Assembly (NCBI RefSeq): GCF_011761185.1
Contig: NZ_JAAOYM010000003.1
Location: forward strand, 62,001 to 126,000
From: Saccharomonospora amisosensis
GTDB lineage: Bacteria; Actinomycetota; Actinomycetes; Mycobacteriales; Pseudonocardiaceae
Direction: 5' to 3'
Length of the DNA: 64,000 bases
In this document: positions 42,788 to 53,123 of the stretch, in pieces
How positions within the stretch are numbered: position 1 is the first letter of the stretch
Layout of the letters: every line of letters starts with the position of its first letter
Notes under the pieces: generated by a model
Databases searched by the model: none
What the model saw: the letters and a program-made list of their open reading frames with translations, nothing else
Told to the model about the DNA's origin: nothing
Translations under genes and position numbers: made by a program

Positions 42788-44272
42788 ATGAGCCTCTGGC
42801 CCACAAGCGCGTCACCACTTCTCGTCGACGGCTCACTGGAACCCGGCAACGCGGGATCGTTCGAGACGATCAACCCTGCCACCGAGGAGGTTCTTGGCAC
42901 TGCGGCGAACGCGGACAGTTCCGACCTGGACCGGGCGATCACGGCGGCGCGGCGGGCCTTCGACGAGTCCGGCTGGGCGCGCGACACCGAGTTTCGCGCG
43001 CACTGTCTGCGCCAACTGAGCAGGGTACTCACCGAGCACAACGAACGGCTTCGCGAGATCACGGTCGCCGAAGCGGGCGTGCCGGTCGCGCTGACCCACG
43101 GACCCCAGTTGGACATCCCGGTGGCCGATCTGGCGTGGTTCGCCGACTTGGCGACCTCCTACGAGTGGGTCAGCGACCTCGGCAGAGCCGAACCGATGGG
43201 CATCCCGACCCACCGAAGGATGCTGCGGGAACCCACCGGAGTGGTCGGCGCCATCACGCCGTGGAACTTCCCGCACCAGATCAACTTCGCCAAGCTCGGG
43301 CCCGCACTGGCCGCCGGCAACACCGTGGTGCTCAAGCCCGCTCCCGACACCCCTTGGTGTGCCGCCGCAGTCGGTGGGCTGATCGCCGAACACACCGACA
43401 TCCCGCCCGGCGTGGTCAACATCGTCACCTCGCGGGACCACGCGCTCGGCGCGCAACTCGCCGAGGACCCCAGGGTGGACCTCATCTCGTTCACCGGGTC
43501 AACCGCCACCGGTCGATCGGTGATGACAACCGCGGCGCAGACCATCAAGAAGGTCTTCCTCGAACTCGGCGGCAAGTCCGCGTTCGTCGTGCTCGACGAC
43601 GCCGATATCGCCTCCGCCTGCGCGTTGGCCGCGTTCACCGTGGCGACACACGCCGGGCAGGGGTGCGCGATCACCACCCGGCTGCTCGTGCCGAGGACCC
43701 GCTACGCCGAAGCGCTTGAGGCAACGGCGTCGGCGTTGAACGGCATCAAGCCCGGCCCTCCCGATGACCCGGGCACCATCTGTGGTCCTGTCATCTCCGC
43801 GAAGCAACGGGATCGGGTGGAGGGCTACCTGCGGCTCGCCCGCGCCGAGGGCGGCGAGATCGTCTGCGGCGGCGACCGACCTTCCGGACTCGACAACGGC
43901 TTCTACGTCGAGCCGACGCTGATCGCGGGCCTGCCCAACACGTCAAGGGTTGTGAGGGAGGAGATCTTCGGGCCGGTGCTGACGATCCTGCCGCACGACG
44001 GCGACGACGACGCCGTGCGCATCGCCAACGACTCGCCTTACGGGCTGTCCGGTTCCGTTTACGGCGGTGACCTTGACCGGGCGCGCGAGGTCGGCACGCG
44101 TATCCGCACCGGAACGCTGAGCATCAACGGCGGTGTCTGGTACTCGGTCGACGCGCCGTTCGGCGGTTACAAGCAGTCCGGAATCGGCAGGGAAATGGGC
44201 GTGGCCGGGTTCGAGGAATACCTGGAGACCAAGCTCGTCGCCGAGCCCGCGGGAAAGGAAAAGCAGGGATGA
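42788..44272 (+). CDS. aldA: NAD-dependent aldehyde dehydrogenase (Rv0768 aldA-like)
   Basis: This enzyme oxidises an aldehyde to a carboxylate. The 494 residues contain the cofactor-binding ITPWNFPHQINFAKLGPALA, LELGGKSAFVVLDDAD with the general-base Glu, and HAGQGCAITTRLLVP with the nucleophile Cys. AGGAG lies 6 nt before the ATG at 42788. It heads a four-base-overlap operon in the order of Rv0768-Rv0771. The substrate may be the aldehyde formed after P450 oxidation of a methyl group, by inference. Confidence 0.9.
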   Translation: MSLWPTSASPLLVDGSLEPGNAGSFETINPATEEVLGTAANADSSDLDRAITAARRAFDESGWARDTEFRAHCLRQLSRVLTEHNERLREITVAEAGVPVALTHGPQLDIPVADLAWFADLATSYEWVSDLGRAEPMGIPTHRRMLREPTGVVGAITPWNFPHQINFAKLGPALAAGNTVVLKPAPDTPWCAAAVGGLIAEHTDIPPGVVNIVTSRDHALGAQLAEDPRVDLISFTGSTATGRSVMTTAAQTIKKVFLELGGKSAFVVLDDADIASACALAAFTVATHAGQGCAITTRLLVPRTRYAEALEATASALNGIKPGPPDDPGTICGPVISAKQRDRVEGYLRLARAEGGEIVCGGDRPSGLDNGFYVEPTLIAGLPNTSRVVREEIFGPVLTILPHDGDDDAVRIANDSPYGLSGSVYGGDLDRAREVGTRIRTGTLSINGGVWYSVDAPFGGYKQSGIGREMGVAGFEEYLETKLVAEPAGKEKQG

Positions 44273-45021
44273 GCCGCTTCGAAGGCAAGGTCGCGATCGT
44301 TACCGGAGCCGCACAGGGGATCGGCGAGGCCTACGCCCGCGCGCTGGCGCGGGAAGGCGCGAGCGTGGTGGTCGCCGACCGCAACACCGAGGCAGGCAAT
44401 CGAGTCGCCAAGCAGATCGTGGCGGACGGCGGAACCGCCGCCTGCACCGAAGTGGACGTTTCTCAGCCGGAGTCGGCGGCGGCCATGGCCGCCTTCGCGG
44501 TCGAGCGATTCGGCGGCATCGACTACCTGGTGAACAACGCCGCCATCTACGGCGACATGAAGCTGGACCTGCTGCTCACCGTGGACTGGGACTACTACAA
44601 GAAGTTCATGAGCGTGAACCTCGACGGCGCGCTCGCCTGCACGCGGGCGGTCGCACCCCACCTCACCGCACGCGGCGGCGGCGCGATCGTGAACCAGTCG
44701 TCCACGGCAGCGTGGGTCTACTCCGGCTTCTACGGGCTCGCGAAGGTCGGCATCAACGGGCTGACCCAGCAACTCGCGCACGAACTCGGCGGTTCGAACA
44801 TCCGGATCAACGCCATCGCACCAGGCCCCATCGACACCGAGGCGACCAGGACCGTCACGCCGAGCAAGCTTGTCGCCGACATGGTGAAGGGCTTCGCGTT
44901 GAAGCGCATGGGCACGCCAGGCGACCTGGTGGGAATGTGCCTGTTCCTGCTGTCCGAGGAGGCGAGCTGGATCACCGGCCAGATCTTCAACGTCGACGGC
45001 GGCCAGGTCGTGCGGTCCTGA
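44269..45021 (+). CDS. Short-chain dehydrogenase/reductase (Rv0769-like)
   Basis: This 250-residue classical SDR has VTGAAQGIGEAYARALAREG (TGxxxGIG), NNAAIYGDM, and the catalytic triad in NQSSTAAWVYSGFYGLAKVG (Ser, Tyr-x3-Lys). The end GQIFNVDGGQVVRS is standard. It overlaps aldA by four bases and precedes the beta-hydroxyacid dehydrogenase. It probably works on a hydroxy/keto lipid intermediate. Confidence 0.9.
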   Translation: MSRFEGKVAIVTGAAQGIGEAYARALAREGASVVVADRNTEAGNRVAKQIVADGGTAACTEVDVSQPESAAAMAAFAVERFGGIDYLVNNAAIYGDMKLDLLLTVDWDYYKKFMSVNLDGALACTRAVAPHLTARGGGAIVNQSSTAAWVYSGFYGLAKVGINGLTQQLAHELGGSNIRINAIAPGPIDTEATRTVTPSKLVADMVKGFALKRMGTPGDLVGMCLFLLSEEASWITGQIFNVDGGQVVRS

Positions 45022-45041
45022 CCGAGGAAGGGAGCCAGCAA

Positions 45042-45904
45042 ATGAAACCCGTCGGCTTTATCGGGCTGGGTCAGATGGGCGCCCCGATGGCACGCACGCT
45101 GCTCGACTGGCCTGGCGGCCTCGTCGTGCACGACAGCCGCCAGGAAGCGATGCTGCCGTTCACAGAACAGGGCGCGAAGGCCGCGGGCACCGCCGAGGAG
45201 GTGGCGCGGTCCGCCGAGGTTATCTCGATCATGGTGCTGGACGATCAGCAGGTAGAACAGCTCGTGGCGGGCCCGCGAGGGCTGCTGGATACCGCGGCGC
45301 CTGGCACCGTGATCGCGGTGCACTCCACGATCAGCGACACCACCGCGCAGCGCCTTGCCGAGACCGCCAAGGGCACCGGAGTGGAGATCGTCGACGCGCC
45401 GGTCAGCGGAGGCGCGGGCGGGGCCGCACAGGGCAGGCTCGCGACGATGGTCGGAGCCTCCGAAGCCGCCTTCGCGCGCTGCGAGGAACCATTCCGCCGG
45501 TGGGCCGAGCTGGTCGTCCACACCGGAGAGCCGGGATCGGGAACCCGCGCCAAGCTCGCCCGCAACCTGCTGCACTTCGTCGCGTTCACGGCCGCGGCCG
45601 AAGCGCAACGGCTGGCTGAGGCGGCCGGGATCGATCTGGTGGACCTGGGCAAGGTGGTCCGGCACTCCGACTCGGTGACCGGGGGCCCCGGCGCCATCAT
45701 GCTTCGCTCCTCCACCGCTGCGCTGGCCCCCGACGACGACTGGTACCCGATCCTGACGCATGTACGCGACCTCGGCGAGAAGGACCTGCGGCTGGCGCTG
45801 GACCTGGGAACGCGGCTGGGCGTCGAGCTTCCGCTCGCCGGGTACGCACTGGAACACTTCGCGGAAGGTCTCGGCGTGGCCGAACGGACGGAGGAAGGCA
45901 CCCG

Positions 45905-45908
<4 letters not shown>
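45042..45908 (+). CDS. NAD-dependent beta-hydroxyacid dehydrogenase (3-hydroxyisobutyrate dehydrogenase family, Rv0770-like)
   Basis: This 288-residue enzyme of the beta-hydroxyacid dehydrogenase family has GFIGLGQMGAPMARTLL (Rossmann), the substrate motif VDAPVSGGAGGAAQGRLA and the catalytic Lys region GTRAKLARNLLHFVAF. The ATG at 45042 has GGGAG 8 nt upstream; the longer open frame runs through the preceding SDR and is rejected. It overlaps the CMD gene by four bases. Confidence 0.88.
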
Positions 45909-46929
<1,021 letters not shown>

Positions 46930-46958
46930 TCCTCGCCCCAGATGCGGGTTCGAAGCAG

Positions 46959-47489
46959 TCAGCGGGCGGCGAGCTGCCAGGTGTGGTCGATGCCGGGCTG
47001 GTCGAACCAGACGGTGTGCGCGTCGGGTGTCACGGTGAGCCCGAAGGATTCCCAGCCGGGTCGGCCGAGGTCGGCCCAGGTGCGATGCGCGTGTTCAACC
47101 AGGTGCCAGAGCCGCCGTGGTCCGCCTTCGGCACCTGTCGATCTCCAGCACCCGCGCCCCGTCGACGGGTTGCAGGGCTTCGATCATGCGGGGCGTCAGC
47201 CCTGGCTGGATCGACGACGGCAGCACCGCCGTAGAACCCTCCGCGGTCGAAGCGAGAGTGGTGATCAGCGCGGCATTGGTGTAGACCACTGAAAGGTCGT
47301 CGGCGCAGGCGCGTTCGACCCAGCCGCCGTCCGGGGTCTGCTGGTGAAAGTTGGGGACGAACACGTGCCGAGGAACAGTCCGGACCGCCTCGGCGAGACG
47401 GGGGTCGGTGAGCTGCCCGCCGCGGCCAGCTCATTGGCGAGCCGTGCGGCAAGTGCTTCCCAATCGAGGTTCGTGGTCATGCTGGTCAT
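46959..47489 (-). pseudogene. Decayed FxLD-type (lanthipeptide-linked) protein methyltransferase
   Basis: The remains of a protein-L-isoaspartate-methyltransferase-like gene run leftward. The N-terminus (MTTNLDWEALAARLANELAA) is intact. A one-base deletion near 47416 shifts into the frame encoding RLAEAVRTVPRHVFVPNF, VYTNAALITTLAS and PGLTPRMIEALQPVDGARVL. The SAM core is then missing: a deletion near 47145 joins directly, in another frame, to the C-terminal part RLWHLVEHAHRTWADLGRPG and GLTVTPDAHTVWFDQPGID. This order fits FxLD-system methyltransferases. No FxLD precursor peptide or lanthionine synthetase was found nearby. Confidence 0.68.
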
Positions 47490-47629
47490 GGGCGTCCCGT
47501 TGGCTGTGTGAGCAGTCCAGCCATGGCCGTGGTGATCGGCGCCCCGGTCCGGGCTTCCGGCCACCCGTAGTGGCCGGAGCTGTTCGACTCAAGGAAACAC
47601 CCGCTGCCTTTTCGAGCAAGCCCCGCCGG

Positions 47630-48709
47630 TCAGCCGGGAACACCCGTCGCGTAGGCCTCGCCCCTGCAACGGCAGCCCTCGGCGTCGACGGCCATGCCCT
47701 TCGGCAGGTCGTCCGCGCGGAAGATGCGGCAGGCGGGTGTCGTGGCCGAGAGCGCGTCGGCGGCCAGGATCACGGCGGCTCCGGTCCAGGTGGTTCGCTC
47801 CACCGGCCAGCGTTTGCCGTCGGTGTAGACCAGGCCGGTCCAGTAGGAGCCGTCCTCCTCCCGCAGGTGCTGCATCGCGGCGAACAACTCGTGCGCACGA
47901 TCGGTCTCACCGATCGCGTCAAGGCTCAGCACCAGCTCGCACGTCTCGGCTCCGGTGACCCACGGCCGGTCGTCGACGCAGCGGGCACCGAGACCGTCGA
48001 CGACGAAGTCACCCCACCGCTCGCGCAGCCGACCACGCGCCTGCTCGCCGCGCACGGCACCACCGAGCACCGGGTAGTACCAGTCCATCGAGTAGCGACC
48101 CTTGTCGAGGAACACCTCGGGGTGGCGGCGCAACGCGTGCCCGAGCCTGCCGAGCGCCAGTTCCCACTCCGGCTGTTCCACACCGACATACGCGGCCAGC
48201 GCCAACGCGCAGCGCATGCTGTGGTGAATGCTCGAACACCCGGTGAGCAGCGCCTCCCGCTCACCGCCGAGCCAACCGATCTGCCCGGTCTCGCCCTGGA
48301 ACCGCAGCACGAAATCGATCCCGGCACGCACCGACGGCCACATCCGCCTCGCGAACGACTCGTCCCCGGTGAGCAGCACGTGGTGCCACACACCGACGGC
48401 GAGGTAGGCGCAGAAGTTGGTTTCGGCGGCGGCATCCACCACGCGACCACGCACGATCTTCGCCGGCCACGAACCGTCCTGCCGCTGGGTCCGTCGCGAC
48501 CACTCGTACGCTGCCTCCGCCTCCGCGAGCAGGCCCGCACTCGCCAGCGCCATCGCCGACTCGACGTGATCCCACGGATCGACGTGCCCGCCGCTGAACC
48601 ACGGGATCGCCCCAGTTGGCTCCTGCTCGCGAGCGATCGACCGTGCCGTGGCGACGACCTCGTCGGCGGAGAGCACCCCCGCGACGGCGGGAGGCTCAGC
48701 GGCCGACAA
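47630..48709 (-). CDS. Prenyltransferase/squalene-oxidase-repeat-like protein
   Basis: The 359-residue protein is an alpha/alpha toroid with repeats such as AAYEWSRRTQRQDGSWPAKI and MQHLREEDGSYWTGLVYTDG, often annotated as prenyltransferase. Clustered His/Cys (GGHVDPWDHVESAM, CSSIHHSMRCALA) may be structural or catalytic. No DDxD or DxDD cyclase motif is evident, so true prenyltransferase activity is doubtful. AGGAGG lies 6 nt before the TTG at 48709, which supports that rare start. It overlaps the methyltransferase by 14 bp and is the last gene of a GT-methyltransferase operon. Confidence 0.72.
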   Translation of the reverse strand: MSAAEPPAVAGVLSADEVVATARSIAREQEPTGAIPWFSGGHVDPWDHVESAMALASAGLLAEAEAAYEWSRRTQRQDGSWPAKIVRGRVVDAAAETNFCAYLAVGVWHHVLLTGDESFARRMWPSVRAGIDFVLRFQGETGQIGWLGGEREALLTGCSSIHHSMRCALALAAYVGVEQPEWELALGRLGHALRRHPEVFLDKGRYSMDWYYPVLGGAVRGEQARGRLRERWGDFVVDGLGARCVDDRPWVTGAETCELVLSLDAIGETDRAHELFAAMQHLREEDGSYWTGLVYTDGKRWPVERTTWTGAAVILAADALSATTPACRIFRADDLPKGMAVDAEGCRCRGEAYATGVPG

Positions 48710-49427
48710 CCGTAGCCTCCTGCTTGACCAGGTAGAGCACCAGGCTCTTGCCGAGCAACGGGTTGAGGAGCCGTTCCGCGGTGCGGGTGACCAGCGGCGC
48801 CCGCATCATGTCCCACACCAGCATTCGGTGATACGCCTTCGGCAGCGGGTGATCCTCTCGATCCACCCCGACGGCGCACTTGAGCCACCAGTAGGGCGAG
48901 TGCAGCGCGTGCGCGTGATCCCTGCCGACCCGGCGCAGGCCCGCCGCCGCCAGCTTGCCGAGCAGTTCACGTTCCCGGTAGATCCGCACATGCCCACCCT
49001 CGACCTCGTGGTAGGCGTCGGAAAGCAGCCAGCAGACCCGCTCTGGCAACCAGCGCGGAACCGTGACCGCGACCGTCCCTCCCGGCCGCACCACCCTGGC
49101 GAGCTGCCAGATCGCCTTGTCGTCCTCCGGGATGTGCTCGAGGATCTCCGAGGCGATGACGCAGTCGAACGACTCGTCGGCGAACGGCAGTTCCAGCGCG
49201 TCGCCGGGCACTGTTCGCGCGGCGGCACCATCGGGCGCCTGGCCCTCACTCGCCATTGCCTCGAACATGCTCGCCACGTTGGCCAGTTCCGGCTCGTCCT
49301 GGTCGAACGCGACGACGTCAGCCCCACGGCGGTAGGCCTCGAAGGAGTGCCGCCCCGCGCCGCAGCCCACGTCGATCACCTTGCTGCCCGGCCCAACCCC
49401 GATCCGGTCGAAGTCAATCGTCAGCAT
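48696..49427 (-). CDS. Class I SAM-dependent methyltransferase (Rv0224c-like)
   Basis: This 243-residue methyltransferase has the SAM motif VIDVGCGAGRHSFEAYRRGA, GDALELPFADESFDCVIASE and LARVVRPGGTVAVTVPRWLP. The C-terminal half carries HALHSPYWWLKCAVG, a feature I associate with Rv0224c. Its ATG follows directly after the stop of the glycosyltransferase gene. The pair resembles Rv0224c/Rv0225 and may modify a glycolipid or polyprenyl-linked sugar. Confidence 0.82.
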   Translation of the reverse strand: MLTIDFDRIGVGPGSKVIDVGCGAGRHSFEAYRRGADVVAFDQDEPELANVASMFEAMASEGQAPDGAAARTVPGDALELPFADESFDCVIASEILEHIPEDDKAIWQLARVVRPGGTVAVTVPRWLPERVCWLLSDAYHEVEGGHVRIYRERELLGKLAAAGLRRVGRDHAHALHSPYWWLKCAVGVDREDHPLPKAYHRMLVWDMMRAPLVTRTAERLLNPLLGKSLVLYLVKQEATVVGR

Positions 49428-50675
49428 TCAGTTCACCGCACCCTCTCGTCGCGTCCGCTCGATCGAATCGGCATAACAGTCCACAGTAGACTCGGCGACC
49501 GATCTCCAACTGTAGCGTTCGACCGCTCGCCTCCGGCCCGCCTCGCCGAGCCTGCGGCGCTGCCCCGCGTCGTCGAGCAGCCCCGCGAGTCGCTCCGCCA
49601 GCGCCTGAGCGTCTCCTGGCGGCACCAGGTGGGCGCACTGCCCTTCCTGCCCGACCACCTCGGGCAACGCGCCTGCCCTGCTCACCACGAGCGGCGTGGC
49701 GCAGGCCATCGCTTCCACCGTCGGCAGCGAGAAGCCCTCGTAAAGCGAGGGGACGCAGGCCGCCTGCGCGGAGGCCAGCAGTGCGGCAAGTTCGGCGTCG
49801 TCGATTCCGGTGACGGTGCGCACGATGTCCCCGATACCGAGTTGCTCGATCAACCGTTCCGTCGGCCCGCCAGCTGTCAACCTTGTAACGAGGACCAGCT
49901 CGACCTTGCGCTCGGTGCGCAGCTTCGCGGTGGCCTCCAGCAGGTGCCGCACGCCCTTCAACGGCACGTCGGCGCTTGCCACCGCCACGATGCGGCCGTC
50001 GACCCTGGGGGACACGGTGGGTTTGAACAGTTCGGTGTCCACGCCAAGCGGAATGGTGCGAATCCGCTCGGGCGGCACGCGAAAGTCCTCGCTGATGTCG
50101 GCACTGGACGCCGAGGACACGGTGATCAACTCGGGGATCCTTCGCGCGACCCGCGCCTGCATCCGGACGAAGCCGTACCAGCGCCGCACAGCGAGCTTGC
50201 GCCACCACTTCGCCGCGGCGAGATCGGCGACGCGGTCCCTGGTGATCGGGTGGTGCACGGTCGCCACCAACGGCAGGCCCGCCGCACGCAACCGGAGCAG
50301 CCCGTAGCCAAGGCTCTGATTGTCGTGCACGATGTCGAAGTCCCGCGCGCGCTTACCGAGCAATCGTGCCGCGCGAATGCTGAAGGTCAGCGGCTCCGGA
50401 AAACCCGCCGTCCACATAGTGGCAACCTCCAGCACATCAAGCCAGTCGCGAAACTCGCTGGGGCGTGGGGTGCGGAACGGATCGGTTTCGCGATAGAGAT
50501 CCAGGCTCGGCACCTCGGTGAGCTTCACCGCTGAATCGAGCTCGGGATAGGGCTGGCCGGAGAGGACCTCCACCTCGTGTCCCAACTCGGCAAGACCCCT
50601 GCTGAGCTGCCGGACGTAGACTCCCTGCCCGCCGCAGTGCGGTTTGCTCCGGTAGGAAAGCAGCGCGATTCGCAC
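49428..50675 (-). CDS. GT4-family glycosyltransferase (Rv0225-like)
   Basis: This retaining glycosyltransferase of the GT-B fold has 415 residues. It starts MRIALLSYRSKPHCGGQGVY with the Gly loop, and has DFDIVHDNQSLGYGLL, IPLGVDTELFKP and the donor-binding EX7E region in PSLYEGFSLPTVEAMACATP. AGAGAGGT precedes the GTG at 50675. An AT-rich 173-bp gap upstream (50676-50848) separates it from the Mce-associated gene and probably holds its promoter; I see no clear terminator there. Confidence 0.85.
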   Translation of the reverse strand: MRIALLSYRSKPHCGGQGVYVRQLSRGLAELGHEVEVLSGQPYPELDSAVKLTEVPSLDLYRETDPFRTPRPSEFRDWLDVLEVATMWTAGFPEPLTFSIRAARLLGKRARDFDIVHDNQSLGYGLLRLRAAGLPLVATVHHPITRDRVADLAAAKWWRKLAVRRWYGFVRMQARVARRIPELITVSSASSADISEDFRVPPERIRTIPLGVDTELFKPTVSPRVDGRIVAVASADVPLKGVRHLLEATAKLRTERKVELVLVTRLTAGGPTERLIEQLGIGDIVRTVTGIDDAELAALLASAQAACVPSLYEGFSLPTVEAMACATPLVVSRAGALPEVVGQEGQCAHLVPPGDAQALAERLAGLLDDAGQRRRLGEAGRRRAVERYSWRSVAESTVDCYADSIERTRREGAVN

Positions 50676-50848
50676 GATGTACCTCTCTGGCGCTTTCGCC
50701 GAAAAATAAATTGTTTCCCATACCCCCTCAGGGCGTTAAAATACACTCCTTTCCGAAAAGGCGACCCTGCCAGGCTAGAATTCGTTCTCGCCTGGCACAA
50801 CCATCGGTCGAGCATAACGACCTCGATGTGACGAAAAACAATTCCAGC

Positions 50849-51370
50849 TCATACGGCGGCGAGTCGGGAGAGCTTCCATACCCCGTCGACCCTGCGTGCG
50901 ACGACATCAAGGCACGCCGACGTGGACCGCCTTGGCTTGCCGTCGTCGGCGATGGTCTGCTGGTCGACGAAGACGAGCAGGTGGGCGCGGTCGGGCGAAA
51001 GGCTGCGTACCCCGACAGCGCGGATGGTGCTGGAGCGTACGAGCCGCTGCTGAAGCGCCTGCTTGCTCGCCTCGGCGAAACGGGAGCGATACTGCTCGAC
51101 GGCCGCGTCGACAAGGGCGTCCCGCGCGGCTCTTTCGGTGCGCCCTAGATCTCGGAAGCTGTACGAGAAGATGGCCTTCACCGATTCGCCCACCTGGCGC
51201 GACACCTCGGCGGTGGCCGCCTCGTCGGCTAGCGCGGCGTTGCCCTCGCGCACCGCTTCGGCCCGCAGCGCGGACCAGACGGCGCCTGCGCCCGCCAGCA
51301 CGGTGATCGCGGCGAGAACGGCGAGCCAGGTCGCCGCCCTGGCGTGGTCGCGGTTCTCCTTCCCCTTCAT
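50849..51370 (-). CDS. Mce-associated membrane protein (last gene of mce operon)
   Basis: This 173-residue protein has one N-terminal membrane helix (about 12-34, AATWLAVLAAITVLAGAGAV) and an extracytoplasmic NTF2-like domain: ATAEVSRQVGESVKAIFSYS, VRSLSPDRAHLLVFVDQQT and LDVVARRVDGVWKLSRL. Such Mas proteins (Rv3492c-Rv3493c type in mce4) follow mceF and stabilise the complex. The ATG at 51370 overlaps the upstream stop by four bases. It may be interchangeable in name with its neighbour. Confidence 0.82.
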   Translation of the reverse strand: MKGKENRDHARAATWLAVLAAITVLAGAGAVWSALRAEAVREGNAALADEAATAEVSRQVGESVKAIFSYSFRDLGRTERAARDALVDAAVEQYRSRFAEASKQALQQRLVRSSTIRAVGVRSLSPDRAHLLVFVDQQTIADDGKPRRSTSACLDVVARRVDGVWKLSRLAAV

Positions 51371-51873
51371 CGCTGTGCCTGCACCGACGAGATCTTCCAG
51401 CCGCCCTCGGTTCGCCGTAGCTCGGCGAGCAGCGTGCTGCGCTTGTTGGTGCGCTCGCCGCCGTCCGTGGCGACCTCGACGTTGAGCACGGCCAGCATAG
51501 AAGCCCTGCCAGCCTGGATGTCGAGCGCCGAGAGCGCTCCGTGTCGGACCTGCGCCGTAGAGCTGATCCGGCGCTCGCGCGCGCGCTCGATGTGCGATCG
51601 ACGATCCTTGCGGAACTCCTCGCTCAGTGAGCCCTCCGTTACGTTGATCCACGCGTCCACATCGGACCCGGCGGTGCCGTGGTCGATGGTGTAGAGCCTG
51701 GCGAGGCCCTCAGTACCCGCCTGCAACGCGGCGTCGCGGTCGTCGGCCCTGCGGGCAAAGTCGCTGTGTTCGGCACTCCACCACGACCAGCCGAACCAGG
51801 CACACGCCAATACAGCCACCACCGCCAGTGCCGCGAGTGCGGCGCGCCACCGGTTGCCGCCCGGCACGCTCAC
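51367..51873 (-). CDS. Mce-associated membrane protein
   Basis: This 168-residue protein has one membrane helix (about 10-33, AALAALAVVAVLACAWFGWSWW) and an NTF2-like external domain (DVDAWINVTEGSLSEEFRKD, SMLAVLNVEVATDGG, GGWKISSVQAQ). The GTG at 51873 overlaps the mceF stop by four bases; a longer in-frame start at 52158 lies inside mceF and is rejected. It is a paralogue of the next gene. Confidence 0.82.
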   Translation of the reverse strand: MSVPGGNRWRAALAALAVVAVLACAWFGWSWWSAEHSDFARRADDRDAALQAGTEGLARLYTIDHGTAGSDVDAWINVTEGSLSEEFRKDRRSHIERARERRISSTAQVRHGALSALDIQAGRASMLAVLNVEVATDGGERTNKRSTLLAELRRTEGGWKISSVQAQR

Positions 51874-53123
51874 CCTCCGGTTCCGAGCAACGTGTCGAGC
51901 CCGACGCGCTCGCTCGACCCTGGCGCCGCTTCGAGCAGGCCGGGAAGCGACCGCCGGGAGTCGGCACGCCGGTCGTTGCCCGATTCCTGGTCCGGCTGGG
52001 GAACCTCGACCGGTTTCCCGCCGTAGGGCGCGTTCTGCGAGCCACGCACCGAGATCGGGCTGCCCGGTGGCTCCGCGCAGTAAGCCTCGGTGTTGGCTGG
52101 GATCTCGGCGGTTTCGTTGGCGGGCCTGCGATGCGTGCCTTCGTAGCCCTTGGTGCACGAGGGCGGGTTGAAGAAGTTCACCACGAACCCGATGTGACCT
52201 TCTCCGTTGGACGAAACCGACTTCGAGAACGCGCTCACCACGGGGAGCGCGACCATCATCTGCTCGACGGAGTCCGTCCGGACGGTGGCGATCTGGGTTG
52301 TCGTCAGCAGGTTCGCCAGCACCACGCTCGCGCTCGTACCGGAGTCAGCGAGGAACTTGTCGACCTCGGCCGCGAGCAGCGGGGCCTCGTCGATCACCTT
52401 CCGCAAGTCCGGGTCGGCCTGTTTCAACTCGGCCGCGATGTCGTTCAGGCCCTCGGCGATCGAACGGATTCGACCGCCGTTGTCTCGCTGGGTGTCCAGC
52501 ACGACTCGGCCGTTCGCGAGCAGACTCTTCGTTTGTGGCAGGTTCCGCTGTGCCGTCGCTGTGAACGCGCTGCCGGAGTCGAGTAACCGCCGAAGGTCGG
52601 GTCCGACATCGGCGAAGGCGTCGTAGGTCTCGTCCACCACGGTGCCGAGCGATTCGGAGTCCACACTGGACACCAGGTCGTACAGGTTGGCAAGCAACTG
52701 CTCCGGCATGACCGGGGTCTGGGTGCGGTCCTGGCTGATCACCGAGCCTTCCCGCAGGTAGGGGCCGCTGCCGGTGCGCGGCCGCAAGTCGACATACTGC
52801 TCGCCGACCGCGGAGCGGTTGGCCACGACCGCGTCGGTGTCCGCCGGTATCTGCGGGCTGTCCTCATCGATGTCCAGATCCAGCGTCACACCGTCGTCGG
52901 TGAGGTGCAGCTGCCTGACCTTGCCTACCGTCACACCACGGTAGGTCACCTCCGCGTTGGCGAAGATGCCGCCGGACGACGCCAGTTCCACCCGCACCAG
53001 GTACCCCCGGCTGTCCACGAGGCGATCGAGGCCGGCGTACTGCGCGCCCGCGTAGCCGACCGCCAGCACGGAGATGATCGCGAAGGCGACCAGGAGCAGC
53101 TTGTTCTTGCCGGTCAGTGTCAT
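51870..53123 (-). CDS. mceF: Mce family protein F
   Basis: Mce proteins form a hexameric tube that moves lipids across the envelope to the YrbE permease. This 417-residue subunit has an N-terminal membrane helix (about 7-27), the MCE/MlaD domain (about 38-118: RVELASSGGIFANAEVTYRG, VGEQYVDLRP), a long helical region, and an Asp/Pro-rich C-terminus. The position after the lipoprotein subunit identifies it as F. Confidence 0.88.
   Translation of the reverse strand: MTLTGKNKLLLVAFAIISVLAVGYAGAQYAGLDRLVDSRGYLVRVELASSGGIFANAEVTYRGVTVGKVRQLHLTDDGVTLDLDIDEDSPQIPADTDAVVANRSAVGEQYVDLRPRTGSGPYLREGSVISQDRTQTPVMPEQLLANLYDLVSSVDSESLGTVVDETYDAFADVGPDLRRLLDSGSAFTATAQRNLPQTKSLLANGRVVLDTQRDNGGRIRSIAEGLNDIAAELKQADPDLRKVIDEAPLLAAEVDKFLADSGTSASVVLANLLTTTQIATVRTDSVEQMMVALPVVSAFSKSVSSNGEGHIGFVVNFFNPPSCTKGYEGTHRRPANETAEIPANTEAYCAEPPGSPISVRGSQNAPYGGKPVEVPQPDQESGNDRRADSRRSLPGLLEAAPGSSERVGLDTLLGTGG

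Noticed and set aside
47431-47643. Possible FxLD/lanthipeptide precursor upstream of the methyltransferase relic
   Set aside because: No FxLD motif or Ser/Thr/Cys-rich core could be found in any frame; only a chance GSTC.
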